A stretch of DNA of 64,000 nt. It comes from Diplosphaera chodatii. Lineage: Eukaryota > Chlorophyta > Trebouxiophyceae > Prasiolales > Stichococcaceae. The position numbers were made by a program, and so were the translations under genes. The stretch is from NCBI GenBank assembly GCA_032358165.1, contig JAALGY010000036.1, positions 186,001-250,000 on the forward strand, in the 5' to 3' direction. Shown here piece by piece: positions 48,401 through 60,703 of the stretch; the first letter of the stretch is position 1; every line of letters begins with the position of its first letter. Under the pieces are notes generated by a model. It was given only the letters and a program-made list of their open reading frames with translations, ran no database searches and was not told the origin of the DNA.

Positions 48401-51400
48401 TGCGAAGGGCGAGTGTCCGCCGCCAAAGGGCGAGTGCACTGTCGGCGCCAGCTGCTCTCCGCCTTGTGATGCAGATGGGGACCAGGCGGCGTCCTCATGT
48501 GGAGCCACGCTGCAGCGGATCAGCGGCAGGGATGGCCAGGTGTTTGACGACACGGTGTCAGCTGGCACGCTGCGTTGCAAAACAACCAGTCGTCACTGGC
48601 TGTGTGATGCTTGGGTCGCCAGGAGTACTGTGACGAGCAGTTCTGTCGACATGGCAACTGCAGGTCACCAGCTGCACTAGGCAACCCGATATAAATGCCC
48701 CAGCATGCTTATTGCTCACCGTTCTGGAGGGGCATTTGCAGACTGGCCGCCGTCGACCACGGCAGGGGAGGCTGCATGCAGTGCAGGCAGCAGCGGCTGC
48801 GGCGGGGCTGACAGCCTGCCTTGGGAAGCCGGCAGCACATGCTGCGTCTGAGCCGAGTCAGGCGAGCTGCCTGCTGATGCTTTCAAGTGGCCGGCGCTCT
48901 GAGGGTCGGAGGCTGGTGCGCCACCTGCTGTCACCCAGCAAGGCCCGCCCACAGGCGAGGGTGTGCACCAGGCCGGTGGCAACCCTGGAGGCGGAGCGCC
49001 GGCATGGTCAGGAGCACGTGGCGCATTTGGCTGCTGCTGTGGCGCGTGCACCGACTGCTGACACCTCCCCTTGCCGCAGGCTGCCAGGGAGTACATGGCG
49101 TTTCCAGATGCGTAGCTGGCCTGGGCTCCTCTGCCACCGCCGCCACCGCTGCCGCTGTTGTGAGCCGGCTGCGAGTGGCGCGACGGCTGTCTGGCCGGTT
49201 CCCGGCTGCCGCCGCGGTCGGCGCCGCCGGCCAGGGTGCAGCTGGTGCCGCTGCTGCGCCCGCTGCCGCCGCCCTGGCCGCCGCCCGGCGAGGGCGGGCT
49301 GCGGCTGCGCCACGGCTTCGGCGCGCCGCCCGCCGGCAGCGGTGTGGGCGTCGCACCCTCGAAGGCCTCGCGCTCTGATGTCGACTGGTTGTGCACCAGC
49401 GGCGGGGTGCCGTCGCGGCCACCCGATGCAGCCGGCTGCTGCCCTGGCGGTGGTGGCATGGCTCGGTGCTCGGCAACTGGTGCCTGCTTGGGAGCCTGTG
49501 GCTGGGGGATGTCACCTGGCTGCACCGGCTGCGGACGTGGCGCAGCTGGGCAGCTGCTGATCTGTTCCGAGGCTGCGGGCCGGGTGTCAGGCTGCGCAGT
49601 AGGCTTGGCACCTGGGTGGCACTGCTGCTGCTGCTGCTGCTGCTGCGGCGGCGGCTGCAAATCCGCATCGTGGGATGCTGCGGCAGTCCGCTGCAGAGCC
49701 GCCTGTGGCTGAGGGGTCTCGTCCCGCTGCACCTGCAGCAACGCGTCGGCCGCAGCTGCTGGAGCTGCCTGTCCCTCGACGATGAGCTGCGACTGCGCAG
49801 GACAGAGCTCAGCCAGGGCGAACTTCTGCTGCACGCCGAGGTCGTCGCCTGCACTCAGCCCCTGCTGCTGCACATCTGGGCATGTGCGCCGAGCTGGCAG
49901 CGGTGATGGCGGGGCGCTGGGCAGGCGTGCTGCCTCCTCGAGCGCCTGCTCGAGCTGCAGCTGCTGCGGCTGCTGCGTGTCGCGCGGCGCTGCAGCTGCC
50001 TCTGCAGAGCCTGGCGGTGTCGGTATGCCGGAGAGTGTGTCGCTGGTGTCCAGCACCGGCACGTACCCCTGCCGCAGGGTGGCGCACAGCATGGCGATGC
50101 TGCCCACGTAGGCCGAGCTGCCGGCGCCCGGCTGTGCGCTGCCGGCTGCCGCGCTGTCGACCCTGCGGCCACGTGGCCGCACTGGCAGGGGCGCTGCCCG
50201 TGCAGTCTGTCTGTCGATCCTACAAGGGATAACATATTGGTTTTCGACCACATTTGGTACTTCATGTGATCAAAAGCATTGCAGCCCAGGCACCAATGTG
50301 CCACTACACAGTGCTTTATAGAGGTAGGCTTTGAGAGACGCACTGTGTGGGCTGCCGCACGCCGTGGCGGTGGTTGGCGGTGCGGTGGCAGCCAGCTGCG
50401 GCTGGGGCATCAGCTGCAGCACCGCTTGGGGGCTGCACACCGGGGTCCAGAGCAGCTGCCGCCGCCGATGCTGCAGCTGGTCCAGCGCCAGCAGGGTGCG
50501 CACCTCGGCCCTGGCCAGCGTGTGTGGTGGCTGCATCTGGCAGCTGCTGAGTCGTGTCAACAGCCGCCCCTCGGACAGCGCGCTGTGCCTTGCGCTGCTG
50601 CCCGGCCAGCAGCTCGCGGGTGGCGGCGTCCAGCGGCAGGCTGCCCCGCACGGCGGGCCGCCGCTGCGAGATGCCGACCACACGAGGGGCCGGCCTTGGC
50701 ACGGAGGGCAGCTGCCCCATGAGAGCGTTGACGCTGCGCCAGCGCTGCGGTGCACTCGTGCCCGCTGTTGCACCTGGGTGCCTGCACATGAAGAGGCCCA
50801 TCAAACATATGACATAAGGCAGGGTGTTGGTTAACCGATTTCATCCACAACACGCATCTGAAAACGCACTTGATCATGTCAGCTGAGTGGTGCACTTCAC
50901 CTGGCCACAGGCGCATGGTCCACGGGTGCATCGATGCAGTGGGCATTGATGCGCGCTGTGGCACCCATGCCACTGCTTGAGGCCCCGTCAGTGTTGCGCT
51001 GGCAGCCGGGCAGCAGCCGGCGTGTGCCGCTGGGAACCACCGCCGCCACGCCTGCCGCCTCACCCGTCTCCCCCAGCTGGCAGGCAGAGGGAAGGCTGCT
51101 GGTGCGCTGCCGCTTCCGCTGCACTGCCTTCCTGTCGGGCATGTCGAGGCTGTGTGCCTGGCGCTTGAGCTTTGCTTTGCTGCTGCACGGCTGCATGTCG
51201 GCTGGCTCCAGCACGGCTGCGCACCCAGGCTGCGACTCGCAGGCTGGAGACTGCTGCTCAGGCTCGATCTTGATGGATGGCTGGTCGACTGCCTGATTTG
51301 GCGAGCATCCAACACGAAGGGTGCAGGCCACGGGCTCGGGCTCAGACGGCTTCGCATCGATAGAAGGGTCACCGTGCGGCTGCATGGCTGCAGCTGCTGG

Positions 51401-52660
51401 ACAACTGGGTGACCCCACTGCTGGGCCCCCTGCTGGTGTGCCGCCCTGTGGCAAACAGGCAGCCTGACACAGGCTCGCCGCAGTTGCTGTTGCTGTGGGC
51501 GGTTGCGCCCTGGGATCGACAGCCTCCTGCTTGGGTGCCAGCTGCTTGGCCACCACCAGCCGGCCCTGCACCGATGGACAGCTGCATTGGCCGCGCCGTC
51601 TGCTGAAACACTGCCAAAGCATCCAACGGCAGCATTTGACTCTGGCACGCGATAGTGCACCTGATGGCCCGCAGTAGCAGGTGGACTGTTGAAGTGATTG
51701 TCTGCATTCGACTCTGCTGCGCAGCTGGTTGCGCGCCCTTCAAACTGAGCTGATGCCGGCTGCTTGCGCTGCCTCCACGGCTGTGTGCACCAGCAAGTGA
51801 ACTGACGAGATCATTCAAAGACTTGCAAACGACTGCAACGTGCTATGTGAGGCAGCAGATATAGCTTGCACCAGGACGACACAGGGAGAGCAGGGCTCGG
51901 CGTGCCGAGCTCACCGCCAGACCCCTGCCATAGTCGTCCCGACACTTCTCGCAGCCCGCGGCACACCAGCAGCAGCTAGCACAGCCATGCTTCCGCTTGC
52001 AGGGCCTGCCCTGCATCCCTGACGTAGTGTCAGGTTGCTGCTGCGGCTGCTGCATGGGCTGCTTGCGTGGCTCCGCTGAAGCTGCCCTTGCAGGTGGCTG
52101 CTTGGCATCCACTCTGCTGGGCTGCTGCTGCTGTGGCGGCCTGGTGACAACTTCAGCTGCAGGCGAGTGCTGTTCGCGCCACATCTCTGTGGCTCGCGGT
52201 GCTGAAGGCTGAGTCGCCACTCCCATGGGACTCGCGGCCATACATGGCACTTCTTGCCGGGCAGGCGAAGTCACCCTCTGCATTCACGGCCATACGACAC
52301 CCAATCGCTGCGGTGCTGTGGTCAATCTTCTCCTGAACATGCTGTCCCAAACATCTGGGAGGTAGCAGAAGGAGCAAGATATGCATGAGGTTTGGTGAGA
52401 AACATGGTGTCAGATCCACACCGCGAGCCCGAGTCCATAGTCAGCACGGCACTCCTCGCACCCCGTCGAAGCCCAGCGACAGCTGATGCACCCGGACTTG
52501 TGCACCTACGGTCCAGGGTCCCACGGCATGCAAGTTTGACCTATGACGCCGGGCGTCAATGAAGGACAACAAGTACCAGGCTTGCATTCAAACTGCCGCC
52601 ATCACCAGTACAGGTGCATACCTTGCTGCGGTCGCGGACGGGTCGCTTTGCAGGCGTCAT
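45477..52660 (-). CDS. Large disordered protein with two CxxC/CxxC modules and candidate PP1-docking motifs
   Basis: I do not recognise the family. Fourteen exons in transcript order stay in phase: 52660..52622, 52505..52422, 52277..51915, 51821..51661, 51602..50901, 50781..50344, 50219..48720, 48569..47858, 47724..47566, 47403..47206, 47096..46939, 46612..46510, 46317..46105, 46004..45477; 1785 residues. Two near-identical modules with the pattern C-x2-C-x6-C-x2-C-R-x-D-Y-G-x-G-L-A lie at 19-41 and 140-162; they probably bind zinc. The middle is long, Gln/Pro/Ala/Ser-rich and basic in places (DRKAVQRKRQRTSSLP). RVTF (1452-1455) and SILK (1671-1674) match the two classic protein-phosphatase-1 docking motifs. 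A folded-looking part (QELREAFLNGKLARQWAGG) lies near the C-terminus. The stretch could be split into two genes at about 48.6-48.7 kb, but a GTGAGC donor at 48719 and matching phase favour one. Exons 11-14 are the weakest. Confidence 0.6.
49622..49645 (-). repeat. CAG repeat encoding eight glutamines
   Basis: Eight CTG units on the + strand read as eight Gln codons in the seventh exon of the CxxC-module gene, next to a proline run. It is a coding trinucleotide repeat and likely length-variable. Confidence 0.9.
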
Positions 52661-53265
52661 GTGGGGTTTGGGTGCTTATAAGGCGTGACAGGGTTACGAG
52701 CCGACGGTCGCACGGCTGCTGCGTGGCACTGTTGGCGGCGTGCACGCCAGCGCCATCATTCAAATCACCAGTGTTGTCCAGATCAAGGCGCTGATCTCTG
52801 CGTTATCCTAACAGCAGTAAGCCTCCTTATCTCAACTGCGATTGCAAGCGAATGCTGCAGCAGGATCAGAGCAGATGGGCTACAGGTGCTTAGACAGGAG
52901 CTGCTCAAAAGTGGTCCGTCGGCGGGCCTTTGAGTGCACGGACCGAGATGTTGGTAAGTTGTGTAGTTGTGGGAAGGCCGACAAGGTGTCGCGGACATCC
53001 GAGCTTTGCAATCTGCGCACTGGGTCACTTCCAAGTTGAAACTTGAAAGCCACGGAGTCAGCCGGGTTACGTAATCCTGACACCAGTTGATCCCTGTTTG
53101 ATGATCTTGGCTGTTCGCTCTCTTCTTTACTTGCCCAGTGAGTATCACAGATAGCCGGCAGGTCGCACGGTCGTCGTATACTTTGGGGTTTGACATACAC
53201 CCCCTGAATTGAAACGACACTGCAGAACCCCCACTTGCAAGCGCGACCGCAGTTGCATCGTGCGC
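52661..53265. promoter_or_regulatory. Divergent intergenic region CxxC protein/TrmH
   Basis: About 600 bases between divergent starts, expected to hold both promoters. A TATAAG-like run at 52676-52681 is too close (about 16 bases) to the minus-strand ATG to be its TATA box. Nothing else is recognised. Confidence 0.3.
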
Positions 53266-54627
53266 ATGCTGCTACAGTACCATTGGTCTCCTTTGGACCG
53301 GCACGGGTGCAAATTTCGTCACCAGTCGAGCTTACTGTTCCAGTCACAGCACCATTGCTCACAGAAGCTAGTGACCTGTGGACCGGTGCCAGTGCCGGCG
53401 CCGCCAGTGGGGGGTGCAACCATCAGCAGCACCTCAAATACATATGGTGAGGTGACCTACAGATCGAGACCGAGTGTTACTGTACCTACATCTTGGTCTG
53501 ACATGACTTTGATTGTTGGCTGCAGTCAAGCACTGCGTAAAGCTGCGCACCAGCCGCGGGTACCGCCATGAAACGCAGCGCCTGCTGCTGACGGGCGTCG
53601 CGCCGCTGGCAGAGGTGGCAGCAGGCTGCAGCGATGTGAGGGCACACACGCTGCTAGTGTGCAACGGGGATGCACCTAGCGGGCTGCCGCCGGCGGACAC
53701 AGTCATCAGCGTGACACCGGCTGTGATGCGCAAGCTGGCAGGCCTCGACTCCCCGCCAACAGGTCAAGCACTGCTTCGCCTGATGCTGCGCTCATGCTGT
53801 TTGCGGGCTGAGTGATCGTGATGCTGTCACGGCGGGCTGAGGGGTTGCATCATGCGGCAGGTTTGCAGGTGGCGGCAGAGCTCGACTTGCCTCTGGAGGC
53901 AGACTTTGCCGCCGTGGAGTCCCTGCAGCGGCTGCTCGTGCTGGAGGGTGTCCAGGACCCTGGGAACATGGTGAGGCGGGAGGTAACAGCATGGGCACTA
54001 CTTCCACGACTGGTGACCTGGTATGTGTTTGGCTGTATGTGGCTCATCCGATCCGCCTGACACCCCACTTCAGGGTGCAGGGCACGCTGCTGCGGACGGC
54101 CACCGCATTGGGGTGGCAGGGCGCCTTCCTGCTGCCAGGGTGCTGTGACGCTTTCAACGACAAGGCGCTGCGTGCCGGGCGCTGCGCCGCCTTCAAGCTG
54201 CCGCACGCCAGCGGCAGCTGGGACGAGCTGCTGCACATCGTGGCAGCCCGTCAGCTGACGTGCCTCGCTGCTCAACTGCCCGAGCGCAGCGGTGAGCGGA
54301 TTTGACTGTGCACCGCCTTGCAAGCCCCTGCTGGGCCAGTTTGCATGACTCCTGGTGTCTCGCGACGGCCCGCTCCCTGACAGGCCTACTACATGGCTGG
54401 CAGGCACGGCACCAGAGAGTTTGCCGGGGGCAGTGTGCTCACCCCTCAGCTCGCGTGTGTGCCTGGTGCTGGGCTCTGAGGGGCAGGGGCTGTCGTCGAC
54501 AGCGCTGGATATGTGCAGCCGCGTCAGTGTGCCGATGGACGGCGACATGGAGTCCCTCAACGTGGCGGTTGCAGGCGGCATCCTCATGTTTGCGCTGACG
54601 CATGCACCAGACAGCCTGGCTTCTTGA
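53266..54627 (+). CDS. SpoU/TrmH-family RNA 2'-O-ribose methyltransferase, probably organellar
   Basis: SPOUT enzymes of this branch methylate ribose in rRNA or tRNA with S-adenosylmethionine. Five exons: 53266..53446, 53526..53762, 53861..53970, 54081..54291, 54404..54627; 320 residues. A Ser/His/Pro-rich N-terminus (about 50 residues) looks like a transit peptide. The substrate-binding domain begins ISSTSNTYVKHCVKLRTS. The catalytic domain carries all three SpoU motifs: LLVLEGVQDPGNMGTLLRTA (motif 1), CLVLGSEGQGLS (motif 2, about 266-277) and PMDGDMESLNVAVAGG (motif 3, ESLN at 296-299), which form the deep trefoil knot. The domain order resembles RlmB/TrmH. The start is the first ATG in frame; the frame is open upstream to a TTG at 53209. 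The exact RNA target cannot be read from sequence. Confidence 0.92.
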
Positions 54628-55078
54628 ACACCGTGTCACCTTTGTGCTTGTCTCTGCTGGGATACGTCATCCGCTGTATAGATTTTGTGTGGAATGACCG
54701 CATGTTGCACACGGTTTGCGGACTTCGGGTTGATTTGGAGGAGAGCGAGCAATCAACACCATCAACAGCAAACTCTGCAATGCTGATGCGCAAGCTGTGG
54801 GGGCTGGAGTTTCTCTGAACGAAGACTTCTACTTGCAAGCTGTGGCTTGGCTGTCTGCTTGGCAGATAACATATGCTAGGCTTGTGCTTTGTTGTTCCAC
54901 TGAGGCAACACAGACTGTTGCTAGGACAGATACAAGTTTGGTGCATATCTTCAGGGCCACCCAGAAGCAACTTTCTCCACTTTGGAGTACTCATGCCCTT
55001 CAAGGTCGAGACGCACAGCCGTGTCACCATTGCACAGCGTGCACAAGGCTGCTGTGCTGCAGCTGGAGCGCCATGCTG
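54628..55078. other. Convergent intergenic region TrmH/NAGK
   Basis: About 450 bases between convergent stops, expected to be two 3' UTRs. No further feature is seen. Confidence 0.45.
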
Positions 55079-57441
<2,363 letters not shown>

Positions 57442-58035
57442 GTCAGTACGCTGGGCCAAAGCCGGCGATCTGCACGCGATTTCAGACACCTAATCCGAGT
57501 TGAAGAATGGCGGGTTCAGCATCGGCGGGGCACGACACTGCAGCAGCAAATCACAAGCACACTGGCATCGATGCTGATGATCGATTGACGATTCACAATC
57601 CCGCACTCCTCATGCGATCGGGCGAGTAACTTATGTTTATGACATGCAGGGGCACTGGCCAGTGCTCAGATGGGCATGTTCGCGCAGCCCCCTAGCGGGT
57701 CCAGCATCTGCCTTTGCTCGCTTGCCCCTGCAATCGGCAAGATCACCGACCGCCGTTCAACCCTCGCAAACTGCTTCCAGCCTGCTGCCTCCGGACCTCG
57801 GAGGAGACAAACCGTCAAAGGATCGCGGCACGAGGCTCGTCGCCTGAGGTTTACAGCACCAGGTGACCACTGGTAGCTGTTGCAGCCCCCTCAGGATGAC
57901 AGCACCGCTGCTGCTGCGACCTGCTGCGCGCGAGGGCGAGCGTCTCGATGCAGTGCCGCCAATGCCGTCGGTAGACAGCGCAACAAATGAGTGGAACCCG
58001 ACTCCAGGTGCTCGATAGCTTGATTTTCAGGTGGC
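57442..58035. promoter_or_regulatory. Divergent intergenic region NAGK/ubiquitin-like gene
   Basis: About 590 bases; open frames at 57644-57847 and 57670-57876 have transit-peptide-like composition and could be an unrecognised 5' exon of the next gene. No promoter element is recognised. Confidence 0.3.
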
Positions 58036-59319
58036 ATGACGCAGCTCTGCGAGGCTGCACAGTATGCCAGTGCATGTGGGGTAACAGCAAAGTCTGACAC
58101 CCATGGTGCTCAGCGCATCACATGGTGCAGATGCTGCATTGCGGATCTCCAAGTTGCTGACACACCTGCAGGAACCGGACGCACTGGATATATAAATGTC
58201 CCTCCGAACAACTATCCCTTCTACGAACAGCACGAACGGTATGCAGCAGCCATGCAGGCAGATGGCGGCCAGCTCTCAGGTGCAGTGGGTTGCATTGTCA
58301 CGTTGATGGGGAGCCAAGTGCCTTCAGAACTCTCCAACAGACGTGAACGATATGCTGACACCCTTGCAGAGTGGACTGGGATGTATACCCCGACGGCTGA
58401 AGAAGCAGAGCGCGACCGGAGGGCTGCCTGTCAAACCGGCGTACCGCACGGTACAATGAGGCCACCTTGCACCATTAATGGAACCGAGCAACACGGCTGT
58501 TGATCATCCACATGACGGCATATCGTGCATACTGGCTATGGATTGTGCTTGGGATGGTTTGCAGGCTTTGTGGCGCCGGGTGACAAGTACAGCGGTCTGG
58601 CAACAATTCCACTGCTGGTGGTCAGTGAGCTGGTGAGTGAATCTCAGCGTCCTGAGCACAGCTGCAAACCCACCAGGGACCTCCGACCGCAAGCTCAGAC
58701 TCTGACTCCTGGACTGCCTTGCACAAAACAGCACAGCGACAGCGAGTATGGCGAGCAGAGGACCAATGATGGTATGTGCCATGGTGGGCCTTTCTGGATC
58801 AACGTCAGCCCAAAGATGCGGATAGAGGACGTGCGGCACATTATCAGGGCGAGTTCACCGAAGGAGGATACACAGCATCACGAGATGCAAGCGAACGTCA
58901 TCTGTGGAAGCAATGTGCATGACATTGACATGCACTGCATTGCGAAGTGCAGCGACTTATCGTGAAGTACGGTGCAAAACAGTCGCAGTTCCCTTTGCAG
59001 GATAAAGGGGGTATTCCACCGGGGTTGCAGCGGTTTTCGTATGCCGGCAAGAACCTCGAAGACCCACAGCGGACGCTGGAGCAGTACGTTAGCTTGTGCC
59101 AAAAAGCCCTGCTGGAACTGATTGCCCAGCTCTGTTCCAGAGACAGATTACCGTCTTGACATGATGCAAGGGGTTACAAATCAATCGCTGCAGGTATGGC
59201 ATCGCCTACTGGCAGGCTACATTTCCGCAGTGGCCGCTGAAGATACGGTCATGTGCGCCCTGCTCAGCATATTATTGCGCCTGGACCCTTACACCTTGCC
59301 CTCACACCGTCCTGCATAA
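58036..59319 (+). CDS. Protein with a ubiquitin-like domain (C-terminus unresolved)
   Basis: Exons that keep phase are 58036..58279, 58370..58450, 58565..58632, 58732..58848 and 59001..59087 (199 residues), followed by an unresolved 3' end somewhere before 59319. The ubiquitin-like domain starts FWINVSPKMRIEDVRHIIR and continues DKGGIPPGLQRFSYAGKN, LEDPQRTLEQY; this aligns with ubiquitin from its second strand through the IQDKEGIPP and FAGKQLEDGRTLSDY regions. The join between the two exons uses a GC donor (58849-58850). Upstream parts (INVPPNNYPFYEQHERYAAA; EWTGMYTPTAEEAERDRR) look structured but unknown. A candidate last exon ends LSILLRLDPYTLP and a stop at 59317-59319, which resembles the ubiquitin LVLRLRGG strand but lacks GlyGly. 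The start ATG at 58036 is a choice, not proven. Confidence 0.5.
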
Positions 59320-59443
59320 CAAACCTGCCTGTAGAAGTGTTGTTGAGGCTGTTTTGGCAATATGCTGCAGACTGACAGGCGTACTGGGAGCTCGTGCTTG
59401 GAGCTGGATGTGCACATCAAAGTTATGGTCACCTAACCGTGGT

Positions 59444-60286
59444 TCAATCCGTTGAAGCGTTGAGAAATGCCAGCAATTGCTGCCGTCGAGCAGCCTCGAT
59501 CTTGTCTTCCTTGCTCTGCTCCGTTTTCAGCTTGATCTGCACTCAGAAGCAGTATGGTTGAAATACGACCTGTTCATAGGCAGACACTAGGCTGACACTG
59601 GGCAGCAGGCCAACATTGTCATGCGTCTCCACACCTTCTTGCCAGAGACTGAGCTGTAGAGGTGCTGCAGCGAAGTATGACAACTGTAGTCAAATACAGG
59701 ACGCTTGACATTCTACAGCACTCGTCATACATCGTCACACTGTATACGCATATGATGTGGCATGCTTGCCTTTGACAGCTGCACTGGGGAGCCTTTGCGG
59801 GAGCGCTTTTTCGACTTTTTCTCTTTCTTCCTGTCCTTTTTCCGCTTCCCGCTTTTTTCGCTCTCGCTAACCTTTTGCTTCACCCCATCCTTGTCGCGGC
59901 GCCGCCGCTTCCTTTTGCGGCTGCTGCTGTCTGTGTCGCTGTCACTGGAGGCACTGCAACCATGCCACTGGCAACACCGTGCCGTCAGCCTTGCCGTCCG
60001 ACGCATGTCCTAGCATGATGCCCGCTGAGCACAGCCAGTCATAGCAGGAATGCATGACTGTGCGGACCTCCGCCTGCTGCGCTTCTGCTTCTTCGCAGAC
60101 CCCGACGTGCCGTCCAAAGGCTCAGTGCGGTGTTCTGCATGTTGACACGCAGATCTGAGCAGGGATGGCTGTCATGACATCACACGTAACCCAGTATCAC
60201 TGAAGCTGTGTCCTGTTTGGCGCCACACCTTTGTCGCTGTCGCTGGAGTTGGCCGACGTGCTTGCCGGCCTTTCTGACGCCGCCAT
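59444..60286 (-). CDS. Lysine/serine-rich nuclear protein, unknown role
   Basis: I cannot name the family. Four exons in transcript order: 60286..60229, 60134..60068, 59953..59770, 59536..59444; 133 residues. The N-terminus is MAASERPASTSANSSDSDK with Ser/Asp repeats of the casein-kinase-2 type. A strongly basic middle follows (KKQKRSRRR, RKRKRRRRDKDG, KRKKDRKKEKKSKKRSRKG), a likely nuclear or nucleolar signal. The C-terminus is a predicted charged helix, SKEDKIEAARRQQLLAFLN, which is the part most likely to be conserved; similar tails occur in plant RNA-processing-associated proteins (recollection, not a search). Intron 3 uses a GC donor (59769-59768). The small size and clean phase of all four exons support a real gene. 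Confidence 0.72.
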
Positions 60287-60703
60287 GACTTTGACAGCTA
60301 TCAGCTCAGAAGTTTGAGCTGCAACCGCTACGCTATCAACATGACGGTTGTGGGTTGCACGGATCAGTCGAGTAGACAAATTCAAGGACTAGACTCTGGA
60401 GGGAGACAGGTGGCGCAATGTTTCCTTGGCTTCAGCGGACAGCTTATTGAGAACCATGCACGTGCATGCAGATGGGATCCTGGCAAAGTGGCAACCGTGC
60501 AAATGGCCAAATGCTCTTGACATCCTCAAGTGCTGCAAATCTTGGCCCGCGAACGTCATCTGCACATAGAATTTTTGCTGCCATGTTCTGTTTCGGCCTT
60601 GTCAGCTGGGACACATCACTCTAAAGGTACATCATTCCCAGCGCAGCGCCGGGCATCGCTGCCAAGAGAGTCGACGGCGCACAGCACCCAGCTGGTTGGC
60701 GCA
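60287..60703. promoter_or_regulatory. Divergent intergenic region Lys-rich/TPR gene
   Basis: About 415 bases between divergent starts. The frame of the TPR gene is open upstream from 60530 with a GTG. No element is recognised. Confidence 0.3.

Noticed and set aside
48652..48718. Separate gene starting with the ATG at 48652 (minus)
   Set aside because: The frame stops within about 20 codons, and a GTGAGC donor at 48719 joins the upstream exon to 48569 in phase, favouring one gene.
58749..58850. Intron starting at GTATGT in the ubiquitin-like gene
   Set aside because: The only acceptor would leave a 37-base intron; reading through keeps the ubiquitin alignment.
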